Of a stretch of 64,000 bases of DNA, positions 45,698-53,729 are shown piece after piece. Source of the DNA: Actinotalea caeni. Lineage in GTDB: Bacteria; Actinomycetota; Actinomycetes; Actinomycetales; Beutenbergiaceae. Numbering within the stretch: position 1 is the stretch's first letter; every line of letters starts with the position of its first letter. The position numbers and the translations under genes are program-made. Under the pieces are notes generated by a model. That model ran no database searches, was not told the DNA's origin, and worked only from the letters and a program-made list of their open reading frames with translations. The stretch is from positions 62,001 through 126,000 of the forward strand of contig NZ_WNXX01000003.1 of NCBI RefSeq assembly GCF_009733795.1. The letters run 5' to 3'.

Positions 45698-46804
45698 TCA
45701 GGAATTGAGCATCTCCCAGGCCGTTCTCAAAGCCGCGACAGCTTGCCTCGGGAGAACACCATTCCCGAGCGAAGCAAGTTGTTGGTTGGTGGTCAGCGCA
45801 TGACACGCATCGGTCACCCATCCGGACGGTAGCCCCATAAGCCATTCGACGAATAGGGGTGCTGGACGCGGGCCGGTCTCGTCGCTCAGAATCGCCGGTG
45901 ACGGAGCAGCGCGGCGACTGATCTGCTCCCAGCGGGTCACAGCTTCGGCGTATCGTCCCCAGCGTCGAAGAGCTGCCCGATCAACGACCACAGGCTCTCG
46001 GACTCTTCCGGGCGCGGGTAGCCGTTCGGCCCGTGGAGGGCGAGGTCGATGATCTGATGGCTCAGTGCAATCGTGCCACGGCGCGCTTTCACCTGCTGCA
46101 AGCTCTCCCCGCCGCGTGAAGCGTCCGACGCCAGTGGGGTTCGGAAGAGTGCGGTGGGCGAGGATGAAGACCCGGTATCGGGGATGGGGTGCGCCGACGT
46201 GGGAAGCGGGTAGACCGATCCATTGCGCGTCATACCGGAGGTCGGCCAGGTCTCCCAGAACTGCTCCTGCTGCCCGAAGAGGTCGAGCTGCGGTTTCTCC
46301 CAAATGCCACGAGTCGGATTCCACACCGCGAGGGGTTGCGCCGCTGGGAGTTGCACCTCTGGGGTTGCGTTGCTCATCGTTGTCTCCTTCGGGGATCGTG
46401 CGGATCGCGGGTGCAGATAGCAGCCCGCGGACGTTCTCGATCACGACCCACTCCGGTTGCAGAGCATCGATTGCTGCGGCCATGTGAGACCAGAGTCCGG
46501 AGCGAGTGCCGGGCTTGAGGCCGGCCATCTTCCCGACCGTCGACACGTCCTGGCAAGGAAAGCCGCCGCAGAGGATGTCCACCGGCGGGACGGTATTCCA
46601 GTTGATGGTGGTGATGTCGCCGAGATTGGGGGCGTCGGGCCAGTGGTGGGAGAAGACGCGGGCGATGGGCTGGTTGATTTCGGAGAACCAGATGGTGCGG
46701 GCGTCGAAGATTTCCTCGACGGCGAGGTCGAGCCCGCCGTAGCCGGAGAACAGCGACCCGACGCGCAGCGGTTCGGCGTGGGCGATGGGAGTCGTATCTG
46801 CCAT
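45698..46804 (-). CDS. DNA cytosine-5 methyltransferase
   Basis: A 368-residue C5 methyltransferase. Motif I is RVGSLFSGYGGLDLAVEEIF (about residues 14-33). The catalytic Pro-Cys is in DILCGGFPCQDVSTVGKMAG (about 75-94), ENV is WVVIENVRGLLSAP, motif VIII is GAPHPRYRVFILAH, and the C-terminal motif X region is TTNQQLASLGNGVLPRQAVA. The ATG at 46804 has AGGAGG 8 bases upstream. Residues about 143-289 are encoded by DNA that also carries a second ORF in another frame. Likely shields the ICE from host restriction. No cognate endonuclease is adjacent. Confidence 0.9.
   Translation of the reverse strand: MADTTPIAHAEPLRVGSLFSGYGGLDLAVEEIFDARTIWFSEINQPIARVFSHHWPDAPNLGDITTINWNTVPPVDILCGGFPCQDVSTVGKMAGLKPGTRSGLWSHMAAAIDALQPEWVVIENVRGLLSAPAIRTIPEGDNDEQRNPRGATPSGATPRGVESDSWHLGETAARPLRAAGAVLGDLADLRYDAQWIGLPASHVGAPHPRYRVFILAHRTLPNPTGVGRFTRRGELAAGESAPWHDCTEPSDHRPRPPRAERLPAPGRVREPVVVDRAALRRWGRYAEAVTRWEQISRRAAPSPAILSDETGPRPAPLFVEWLMGLPSGWVTDACHALTTNQQLASLGNGVLPRQAVAALRTAWEMLNS
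45937..46377 (-). CDS. ORF nested out of frame within the methyltransferase gene
   Basis: A 146-residue product read in another frame of the same strand. It has its own start signal: AAGGAG 6 bases before the ATG at 46377. The sequence looks like real protein: QLDLFGQQEQFWETWPTSGM, TRNGSVYPLPTSAHPIPDTG, LFRTPLASDASRGGESLQQV, RGTIALSHQIIDLALHG. From memory, W-x-x-SGMTR-x-G...P-T-S-AHP blocks accompany phage and actinobacterial C5 methyltransferases, either fused or separate. Role unknown, perhaps target recognition or assembly with the enzyme. The overlap is complete, so both frames are constrained. Confidence 0.65.
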   Translation of the reverse strand: MSNATPEVQLPAAQPLAVWNPTRGIWEKPQLDLFGQQEQFWETWPTSGMTRNGSVYPLPTSAHPIPDTGSSSSPTALFRTPLASDASRGGESLQQVKARRGTIALSHQIIDLALHGPNGYPRPEESESLWSLIGQLFDAGDDTPKL

Positions 46805-46866
46805 CGGCGAGCCTCCTGAGTCGGTGATCCTCGGAGGCGTGATGCTGCTCCGAGATGGTCACCAAC

Positions 46867-46876
46867 CAGGTGCACT
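46867..46876 (-). promoter_or_regulatory. Variant motif AGTGCACCTG, copy 6
   Basis: Minus-strand AGTGCACCTG followed by GTTGGTGACC, 62 bases upstream of the methyltransferase ATG. Confidence 0.45.
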
Positions 46877-47084
46877 GCCGACCCCACCGGCCAACGCCCA
46901 GGCTGCTCCACACGACTCCTCGTGCCGCTCCCGCAGGGCAGCTCGTCTGATCCCTTCGCGGTTCGCTTGAACGGGTTGTCACGCGTCTTGCAAGCGAGGA
47001 GCGCCACCATCCGAAAGTGACCCCCGAAGTCGCCGCGCCGCGGACTGCGGAGCTCACCTTCGGGGTGAGGAGAGGCGGCGGCTG
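46877..47084. other. Divergent spacer upstream of the relaxase, candidate oriT
   Basis: The 208 bp between the methyltransferase leader and the MobF relaxase start. It contains an 8-bp inverted repeat CCCCGAAG (47022-47029) / CTTCGGGG (47058-47065) and, farther left, GTTGTCACGCGTCTTGCAAG. MobF relaxases usually act at an oriT beside their own gene. The assignment rests on position and is unproven. Confidence 0.35.
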
Positions 47085-50000
47085 GTGACGGTTTCGATGC
47101 GGGTGATGTCCGCCGGCGACGGCTACAAGTACCTCCTGCGCACCGTCGCCTCGGGTGACGGCGACCGTGCTCTCTCGACCCCGCTGACGAGGTACTACAC
47201 GGAAGAAGGAACCCCACCCGGCAGGTGGATCGGGTCAGCCGTCACCGCACTCGGCAGGAGAAGCATCGCTGTCGATGATGAGCTTTCCGAGGAGCATCTT
47301 CAACGTCTGATCGGGCAGGGCCGCGACCCCGTGACAGGCGAAGCGCTCGGCAGCCCGTACCGGAAGTACCCGACGGTTGCCGAGCGCATCGAGCATCGCA
47401 CCGCACGTCTCGACGCCGATCTCCCCGTGACCGAGCGGGCGGAAGCAGTCGCTGCAATCGAGGCTGAGGAGAGAACACGCGGCGCGCGGAAAGCGGTTGC
47501 GGGGTTCGATTTCACGTTCTCGATTCCGAAGTCGGCATCGGTGCTGTGGGCGGTATCGGATGCGGGGACGCAATCGCTGATTGCGGAGGCTCATCATGCG
47601 GCGGTTGCGGAGATGGTTGCGTTCATCGAACGCGAGGTTGCGGCAACCCGCGTCGGCGTCGCAGGACGCAACGGGGCGGTTGCGCAAGCCGATGTCTCCG
47701 GCGTGATCGCAACCGCGTTCGATCACTACGATTCACGGGCGGGTGACCCGCATCTGCATACGCATGTGGTGATCTCGAACAAGGTTCAAACCGTGCACGA
47801 CGGAAAATGGCGCTCCCTCGACGGACGCCCCTTGCACGCCGCCACCGTCGCGCTCTCAGAACTCCACGAAGCCGTGTTCGCTGACCACCTCACCCGCGCC
47901 TTCGGTGTCGAATGGGAAGCCCGCGACATGGGGCACGACCGCAACCCCGCCTGGGCAATCAGCACGGTGCCGGAGAGCCTAGTGGCGCATTTCTCGTCCA
48001 GGGCGCGGCAGATTGATCAGGAGAAGAACCGTCTCATCGCCGAGTACGTTGCCCCACACGGCAGACAACCATCGCTTGCGACGGTCATCAAGCTCCGCGC
48101 ACAAGCGACGCTGGCGACCAGGCCGGAGAAGCAAGTGCGTTCGCTCGCGGACCTCACCGGTGAGTGGCGGGAGCGGGTGTCGCACCTTCTCGGTGAAGAC
48201 GCCACCAGTTGGTCCCGCACCGTCACCGTGACGAACGATACGCCGCTACTGTTGCGCGCTGATGACGTGCCCCTGGATGTGATCGACGCTCTGGGCCGCA
48301 GTGTGGTTGAGGCGGTCGGTGAGAAGCGGTCGACCTGGCGTAGGTGGAACCTCACCGCCGAAGCCGCCCGCCAAACGATGCCCTACCGGTTCGCCACCAC
48401 GAGGGATCGCGAAGCCGTAGTCGGAATGGTCGTCGATGCCGCAGAGCGCGCCTCCCTCCAGCTGACTCCGCCCGAGCTCGCATCGAGCCCGGCCGTGTTC
48501 CGCCGCTCTGATGACAGCAGCAGGTTCCGGCCGATCGCGTCGACGGTGTACTCGTCACCGGACATCCTCGCGGCAGAAGATCGACTCCTCGAGCGCGCCC
48601 GCACCATGACCGCACCCATCGTGCCGGTCGAGGTTATCGAGAAGGTCACCCGCCGCCCAGATCGCGACGGCCGATTCCTCGCCGCCGACCAAACCTCAGC
48701 CCTCACTGCTGTTGCGATCTCAGGCCGTGCAGTCGATGTGCTAGTTGGCCCTGCCGGCGCGGGAAAGACGACAGCGATGCGCGCCCTGCGTACTGCGTGG
48801 GAGCGGGAGCATGGGCGTGGCAGCGTCGTCGGCCTCGCACCGTCCGCGGTCGCCGCGCAAGTCCTCGCAGATGATCTCGGCATCCGAACGGAGAACACCG
48901 CGAAGTGGTGGCAAGACCACCAGAACACGGGCGCATCGTTCCGCAAGGGGCAACTGGTGATCGTGGACGAAGCCTCCCTCGCCGGCACTCTCTCCCTGGA
49001 TCGCATCACCGAGCACGCAACAGAGATCGGGGCAAAGGTGTTGCTTGTGGGTGATTGGGCGCAACTGCAATCCGTGACCGCCGGCGGCGCGTTCTCTCTC
49101 CTCGTCCACGACCGCGCCGATGCCCCGGAACTGGTCGACGTGCACCGCTTCGTCAACGAGTCGGAGAAGACGGCCTCGCTGGATCTCCGACATGGGCGCA
49201 CCGAGGCCATCGACACGTACGCCGAACATGACCGCGTCACCGGTGGCGACACCGAGGCGATGATCGACGCCGCCTACACCGCCTGGCGCAACGACACCCT
49301 CAACGGTGCTTCGACGGTGTTGATCGCGGACTCCAACGACTCCGTCCACGCGCTGAACCAGCGCGCCCGCGCCGATCTCATCCTCGACGGCACCGTGGAT
49401 GCCCGCCGCGAAGTCGCCCTCCAAGGCGACGCGCGTGCCGGGGTCGGTGACACGATCATCACCCGCAAGAACGACCGACGCCTCCGCACCCCACGGGGAT
49501 GGGTACGCAACGGCGACCGCTGGACGGTCATCGACATCCGAGACGATGGATCACTCACCGCACGCCGCGCAAACAGCCGCGGCACTGTGATCCTCCCGGC
49601 CGGATACGTCTCGGATCACGTCGATCTGGGGTACGCAGTGACGGCGCATAGGGCGCAAGGCATCACGACCGACACCTCGCATGTTCTTGTTGATTCGTCT
49701 ACGACGAGGGAGAACCTGTATGTCGCGATGACCCGCGGCCGGCACGCGAACCTCGTCTACGTCGCCACCGACCGCCCCGACGACAACCACACCACCCCGC
49801 ACCCGGCCGACGACCCGGATGCGAGCGCGCGGAGCGTGCTCTACGGGGTGCTGCAGCACGTCGGTGCCGAGCTGTCCGCGCACGAGACGATCACCACCGA
49901 GCAAGAGATGTGGGGGTCGGTGGGACAGCTTGCGGCCGAGTACGAGACGATCGCGCAAGCAGCCCAACACGACCGCTTCGCCACCCTCATCCGCGAATCC

Positions 50001-50636
50001 GGCCTCACTCGGGAGGAAGCAGAAGACACGATCCACTCTGACGCCTTCGGAGCACTCACGGCTGAACTACGACGGGCGGAAGCGAACCACCACAACATCG
50101 ATGCCCTCATGCCGCGCCTGGTCGCAGCACGCGGCTTCGGTGACGCCGACGACATCGCCTCTGTCCTGCACCACCGCCTCGCCCGCGCCACTGCGAAGCC
50201 GGCGGGTTCTGGGCGCACCCGCAAGGCGCCCCGCCTGATCGCCGGCCTCATCCCCGAAGCCGCCGGGCCTATGAGTGCCGAGATGCGGAAAGCACTCACC
50301 GAACGGCGCGAGCTGATCGAAGAACGCGCCGTGGCTGTTCTCGACCAGGCTCTCACCGAGCGACAGGAATGGGCGCTCGTGCTCGGAAGCACGCCGGCTG
50401 AGGCGAGAGCCGCGACGACCTGGAAACAGCAGGCGAGAACCGTGGCCGCGTATCGTGACCGCTACGGCATCACCACGCGCACGCCGCTCGGCCCAGCACC
50501 TGACAGTGACGCGCAGAAGATCGACGCCGCACGAGCGAGAGCCGCCCTTGCAAGGCTCCGCGACTTCGATGGCGCCGAAGGACACGACGACCCGGCACGG
50601 ATGGTGCGCCGTGAAGGTGCGAGCCGGGGCCTGTGA
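47085..50636 (+). CDS. MobF-family conjugative relaxase-helicase (TraA/TrwC-like)
   Basis: An 1183-residue protein that would nick oriT, lead the strand and unwind it. The N-terminal relaxase domain begins MRVMSAGDGYKYLLRTVASG with tyrosines Y14/Y17 and Y42/Y43 in the usual area. It holds the three-histidine metal site in RAGDPHLHTHVVISNKVQTV (about residues 217-236). The RecD-like helicase has Walker A VDVLVGPAGAGKTTAMRALR (about 551-570), Walker B LVIVDEASLAGTLSLDRITE and motif VI YAVTAHRAQGITTDTSHVLV. The last 250 residues are helical. GTG 47085 or ATG 47097 may start translation. It is apart from the T4SS genes but clearly their partner. Confidence 0.92.
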   Translation: MTVSMRVMSAGDGYKYLLRTVASGDGDRALSTPLTRYYTEEGTPPGRWIGSAVTALGRRSIAVDDELSEEHLQRLIGQGRDPVTGEALGSPYRKYPTVAERIEHRTARLDADLPVTERAEAVAAIEAEERTRGARKAVAGFDFTFSIPKSASVLWAVSDAGTQSLIAEAHHAAVAEMVAFIEREVAATRVGVAGRNGAVAQADVSGVIATAFDHYDSRAGDPHLHTHVVISNKVQTVHDGKWRSLDGRPLHAATVALSELHEAVFADHLTRAFGVEWEARDMGHDRNPAWAISTVPESLVAHFSSRARQIDQEKNRLIAEYVAPHGRQPSLATVIKLRAQATLATRPEKQVRSLADLTGEWRERVSHLLGEDATSWSRTVTVTNDTPLLLRADDVPLDVIDALGRSVVEAVGEKRSTWRRWNLTAEAARQTMPYRFATTRDREAVVGMVVDAAERASLQLTPPELASSPAVFRRSDDSSRFRPIASTVYSSPDILAAEDRLLERARTMTAPIVPVEVIEKVTRRPDRDGRFLAADQTSALTAVAISGRAVDVLVGPAGAGKTTAMRALRTAWEREHGRGSVVGLAPSAVAAQVLADDLGIRTENTAKWWQDHQNTGASFRKGQLVIVDEASLAGTLSLDRITEHATEIGAKVLLVGDWAQLQSVTAGGAFSLLVHDRADAPELVDVHRFVNESEKTASLDLRHGRTEAIDTYAEHDRVTGGDTEAMIDAAYTAWRNDTLNGASTVLIADSNDSVHALNQRARADLILDGTVDARREVALQGDARAGVGDTIITRKNDRRLRTPRGWVRNGDRWTVIDIRDDGSLTARRANSRGTVILPAGYVSDHVDLGYAVTAHRAQGITTDTSHVLVDSSTTRENLYVAMTRGRHANLVYVATDRPDDNHTTPHPADDPDASARSVLYGVLQHVGAELSAHETITTEQEMWGSVGQLAAEYETIAQAAQHDRFATLIRESGLTREEAEDTIHSDAFGALTAELRRAEANHHNIDALMPRLVAARGFGDADDIASVLHHRLARATAKPAGSGRTRKAPRLIAGLIPEAAGPMSAEMRKALTERRELIEERAVAVLDQALTERQEWALVLGSTPAEARAATTWKQQARTVAAYRDRYGITTRTPLGPAPDSDAQKIDAARARAALARLRDFDGAEGHDDPARMVRREGASRGL

Positions 50637-50786
50637 CCGGTTGCCCTTCCGAATGTCGCTGGTGCGTCGTACTCTTGGGGTGAGGCGGATTTCTCCTTGA
50701 TATGACGCTCTACGGGGCAGGCCGCAAGGCCACTCACACACGCACCGCCTCCGACGATCCGTCGTGCTTGTGAGAGGAACCCCGTC

Positions 50787-51143
50787 ATGATCCGCCAGCT
50801 CTGGACTCTCAGCGTCCACACCCGCGCATTCCTGCGCCGCTACATGCCCACCAACATCCTCCTCGACGCCATCCGCACCCGACGAGGCTTGAAGTGGGGC
50901 GTACCCGCAATGCTCCTCGCCGTGCCCTACCTCCTGGCCGCGAGCACCATCACCACCCTCATCACAGACGGCGGACCCGGATGGCTCAACCTCCTCGTTC
51001 TCCTCTGCCTGTGGAACACGATGAAGTTCATCATCATGGGGCCGGTCAGCCTGATCCTGCTGGGTCGCGCGCGCCTGCGGGAAAGAGCCGCCGTACGCGC
51101 CGAACGAAGAACAATGGCCGAGTCGGCCGAGCAAGCGACCTGA
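50787..51143 (+). CDS. Small membrane protein downstream of the relaxase
   Basis: A 118-residue protein with an amphipathic basic N-terminus (HTRAFLRRYMPTNILLDAIR), two membrane helices (GVPAMLLAVPYLLAASTITT, LVLLCLWNTMKFIIMGPVSL) and a basic C-terminal helix (RARLRERAAVRAERRTMAES). GAGAGGAA precedes the ATG. No family name is certain. The preceding 150 bp (50637-50786) contains only an imperfect CTCACA...TGTGAG dyad. Confidence 0.6.
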   Translation: MIRQLWTLSVHTRAFLRRYMPTNILLDAIRTRRGLKWGVPAMLLAVPYLLAASTITTLITDGGPGWLNLLVLLCLWNTMKFIIMGPVSLILLGRARLRERAAVRAERRTMAESAEQAT

Positions 51144-51271
51144 CCGGCTCGACTCGCTTCGTGTCCCAGAGACATCGCTGTGATCCCAAAGACCTCCATC
51201 TCCACTGCACTGTTGTCGACATCCACGGTAAGATTCAAGAGTTCCCTGTCGTAAACCGCCATTGGAGTCCA

Positions 51272-51436
51272 ATGAACACATCCACGTCGTTGTTCGGACT
51301 GCTGGCAGTGGACATGCAGCGTAATGACCCCGAACCTAGGCCCCGTCCGCAGCCTTCAACGCTCACGCACACAATCGAGACATCTGATCACGGGTTCGGG
51401 TTTTCCCCGCTGGGGATGTCTCTGATGGAGAGCTAA
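51272..51436 (+). CDS. Graspetide precursor peptide 1
   Basis: A 54-residue peptide starting MNTSTSLFGLLAVDM, with GGAG 4 bases before the ATG. Residues 4-12 (STSLFGLLA) form a leader-like helix shared with the next peptide. A proline-rich spacer follows (PEPRPRPQP). The predicted core is TLTHTIETSDHG (residues 30-41), with alternating Thr at 30, 32 and 34 and acidic E36 and D39, the hydroxyl/carboxyl pairing expected for side-chain ester macrocycles. The stop overlaps the next ATG as TAATG. Assignment rests on the motif shared with peptide 2 and the adjacent ATP-grasp ligase. Confidence 0.7.
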   Translation: MNTSTSLFGLLAVDMQRNDPEPRPRPQPSTLTHTIETSDHGFGFSPLGMSLMES

Positions 51437-51603
51437 TGCAGGCAAGAGAAGCCTCCACCTCCATGTTTGCCGAGTTAGCAAGCTACCCGCAAAGCGTTGT
51501 CGATGGTGTTCGCGGGACAGCAACGATCACAGAGACGATTGAATCGTCCGATACCGATGAGGCAGTCACGCAGCTCCTCCTAAGCTACGTCGGGCCTCGT
51601 TGA
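51436..51603 (+). CDS. Graspetide precursor peptide 2
   Basis: A 55-residue peptide starting MQAREASTSMFAELAS. It shares STS(M/L)F-x-x-LA with peptide 1. Its TITETIESSDTDEA segment aligns with peptide 1 without gaps at identical residue numbers (T30, T32, T34, I35, E36, S38, D39). Extra acids D41 and E42 could allow more rings. A C-terminal follower-like stretch (TQLLLSYVGPR) ends the peptide. The ligase TTG start overlaps its TGA stop, so translation is coupled. Too short for routine gene callers. Confidence 0.7.
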   Translation: MQAREASTSMFAELASYPQSVVDGVRGTATITETIESSDTDEAVTQLLLSYVGPR

Positions 51604-52544
51604 GTTCCAGAGCACCCATCCTCATCGGTGAACGTGATGATCCTCATATCGCAGCTGTCGAGGATGCCCTCATAAGATGCGGAAATCGCCCACTGATCTT
51701 CGACCTTGAGTCAGTCATGAGCGATGGTCTTTCGTTAAGCGATGAAGGTTACGCCGTGAAAATTGACGGCGCTTGGCGCGACCTCACCGATGCGCGATTT
51801 GGGTGGTTACGACGTCTTCACCGGGCAGACTGGGGGCTTGGCATCGAAGCAGGGTCACTGAGAGCTTTGGAGCTTGGCACTTGGTATTCGGCGTACTCAT
51901 GGCTTCTGGACGACTCCAAAGTAAGTTGGATAACAAGCCCAGTGGCACTGCGCAGAGCTGAATCGAAACTCTGGCAATGGAAGGCGGCCGTCAGGCTTGG
52001 TATTCCATACCCGAGAACCCTAGTGACGACGAGTAGTGAGGCAGTCGCGACATCCTTCTCGAACGAGGTCATTGTTAAGCCTCTCGGTACGGGCCAGTTC
52101 ATCCAGGACGGTGAAACAATGACTGTCTACGCCGAGTCGATGTTGCCTACAGACATTCGACTTAACGCTCTGACCGCAGCGCCATTCATTGTCCAGGAAC
52201 GGATACCGGCTGCTAAGCATCTTCGCGTTGTCACCGTCGGCGATCGTAGCTGGGTGGCAACGCTAGATGTTGACCTAACTGCTCCCGCTGACTGGCGGCG
52301 GCGTTCACGCAATCATTCTGCATTCATAGAAGCCCCTGACGCGAGCTTGATAGCGCCTACAGGCGCGCTGACAATTGCGAGTCATCTCGGTCTCGGATAC
52401 TCGAGCCAAGATTGGATTCAAACGCCTGATGGTGAGGTGTTCCTCCTCGACGTAAACCCCTCGGGCCAGTGGCTCTTTCTTCCCAAGCAAATGGGTATGG
52501 CGATTACTGACGCCCTCGCAGGTCTACTCGTGGCGGGCACATGA
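51600..52544 (+). CDS. ATP-grasp RiPP macrocyclase (graspetide synthetase)
   Basis: A 314-residue ATP-grasp ligase of the MvdC/MvdD/TgmB type, which activates Asp/Glu side chains with ATP and esterifies or amidates them to Ser/Thr/Lys of a precursor. Visible features are the early pre-ATP-grasp segment APILIGERDDPHIAAVEDAL, the lysine strand EVIVKPLGTGQFIQDGE (about residues 158-174), the basic motif PAAKHLRVVTVGDRSW, and the hallmark metal-site motif VFLLDVNPSGQWLFLPKQ (about 279-296). The TTG at 51600 overlaps the precursor stop; no other start fits. The next gene overlaps its stop (ATGA). Confidence 0.88.
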   Translation: MSSRAPILIGERDDPHIAAVEDALIRCGNRPLIFDLESVMSDGLSLSDEGYAVKIDGAWRDLTDARFGWLRRLHRADWGLGIEAGSLRALELGTWYSAYSWLLDDSKVSWITSPVALRRAESKLWQWKAAVRLGIPYPRTLVTTSSEAVATSFSNEVIVKPLGTGQFIQDGETMTVYAESMLPTDIRLNALTAAPFIVQERIPAAKHLRVVTVGDRSWVATLDVDLTAPADWRRRSRNHSAFIEAPDASLIAPTGALTIASHLGLGYSSQDWIQTPDGEVFLLDVNPSGQWLFLPKQMGMAITDALAGLLVAGT

Positions 52545-53209
52545 GAAAGAAGACTTTTCGCGAAAAGACAAGACTTGCGTTCACCGAAGTTCGCATGGTT
52601 GTGAGTACGGCGCTGGGCCTCTTCGCCGGCAGGAAAGTGTGGATGCCGGACGAAGCGGCACCGGAAACAGAGTGGGTAGACGAGTGCCCAAAACGGAACC
52701 TTGCCTTGGCGCGTTCGTCCTATGACGAGCGTCTGAAAAGCGAATCAGCGGGCATCGAGGCGGTTCGGCGCCGTGCAGAGTTCGCACTCACAGCAATCAT
52801 TGCGGCCATCGGACTGAGCACTGCCGCCTTCGAGCGGCTCTGGGCCGTTGCCACGAGCTCCACCAGCTTGCTCGTCATCTGGTTGGTCGGCGTTCTCATT
52901 GTCGTCATGGCAGTTCTGGTTTTTGCCGGTGTTGCCGTGTCGAACAAAGTCCTTGGAGCAGTCCAGGTAGAAAGTTTCGTTCACCTTCGTGATCCCCGCC
53001 GAGAGGAGCTTCGACAGTACGTTATGGCAGTGCATACGACGTCGAGGACTCGCCGAGCGATGGTCACGGTCTTCCGTGACGGCTTCTTAATCGCGCTAGT
53101 CGGACTAACGCTGCTCGCGATCGCTCACACCGTATCTTGGGCGGTTCCCCTGGACGATGCTCCAACGCCTGTGGATGTCAACATCATAAGTCCTTCGCCC
53201 GCACCATAG
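52541..53209 (+). CDS. Membrane protein coupled to the graspetide synthetase
   Basis: A 222-residue protein. After a basic N-terminus, a soluble helical segment (RSSYDERLKSESAGIEAVRR) precedes two close membrane spans (FALTAIIAAIGLSTAAFERL, LLVIWLVGVLIVVMAVLVFA). A further helical region and a third span follow near the C-terminus (FLIALVGLTLLAIAHTVSWA). The layout loosely recalls SLATT-type effector or sensor membrane proteins, but this is weak. It overlaps the ligase gene by 4 bp, so a role in export, immunity or sensing of the peptide is inferred from position only. Confidence 0.6.
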   Translation: MRKKTFREKTRLAFTEVRMVVSTALGLFAGRKVWMPDEAAPETEWVDECPKRNLALARSSYDERLKSESAGIEAVRRRAEFALTAIIAAIGLSTAAFERLWAVATSSTSLLVIWLVGVLIVVMAVLVFAGVAVSNKVLGAVQVESFVHLRDPRREELRQYVMAVHTTSRTRRAMVTVFRDGFLIALVGLTLLAIAHTVSWAVPLDDAPTPVDVNIISPSPAP

Positions 53210-53282
53210 CTTTGAGCGGCGACACGAAACACCCCACTGCCAGACGTTAGAGAACAACGATCTCGTCCGGTCAACGTGACGT

Positions 53283-53729
53283 CTACGAAGACGGCCAGTG
53301 GGCTTGAACTTGCTTGGCAATGAGTTCTGTCTTGGCGAGCGGGAGCTCTTCAACGGGACCCCATTCGGTGCCGCCAGAGTCCAGGGTTCCTGCGACGTGG
53401 AAGTGAACGTGCCTGATCGACTGGCTTGCGGCCTCACCGTTGTTCTGCCAGACGGAGATACCTGAACGCTGGTATGCGGCGTCGATAGCCGTCGCTGCGT
53501 TCCTTACCTCGACCATCAGCGCCGCACACTCATCATCTGTCAAGTCGAGAATGGTCTCTCTGTGCCTGGTAGGGATGACGAGAAGGTGCGGTTTCCCACG
53601 CTGTTCCTGCGTAACCATAACCGCTGTCAACGTGTTCCTTATCACGAAGGTGAACGGTCGACTTCCTTTGAGGTAGGCGCAGAACGCGCACGGCTGCGCG
53701 TCAGGAAGCCGAATAGCTGACTCACTCAC
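53283..53729 (-). CDS. HIT-family nucleotide hydrolase coupled to Thoeris
   Basis: A 148-residue histidine-triad protein. A CAFC pair (residues 14-17) may bind zinc, as in many HIT proteins. The core has RGKPHLLVIPTRHRETILDL, and the catalytic triad motif is RHVHFHVAG (His107, His109, His111). Such enzymes cleave nucleotide phosphoramidates or dinucleotides. The GTG at 53729 overlaps the ThsA stop (GTGA), a tight coupling that points to a joint function. The idea that it processes or degrades the Thoeris signal is inference. Confidence 0.85.
   Translation of the reverse strand: MSESAIRLPDAQPCAFCAYLKGSRPFTFVIRNTLTAVMVTQEQRGKPHLLVIPTRHRETILDLTDDECAALMVEVRNAATAIDAAYQRSGISVWQNNGEAASQSIRHVHFHVAGTLDSGGTEWGPVEELPLAKTELIAKQVQAHWPSS

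Noticed and set aside
45634-45708. Short open frame CSIPDRLQHCKDPLVARM-LTKAERG overlapping the methyltransferase stop
   Set aside because: It reads like a protein C-terminus, but a stop lies just upstream and there is no start codon; too short to call a remnant with confidence.
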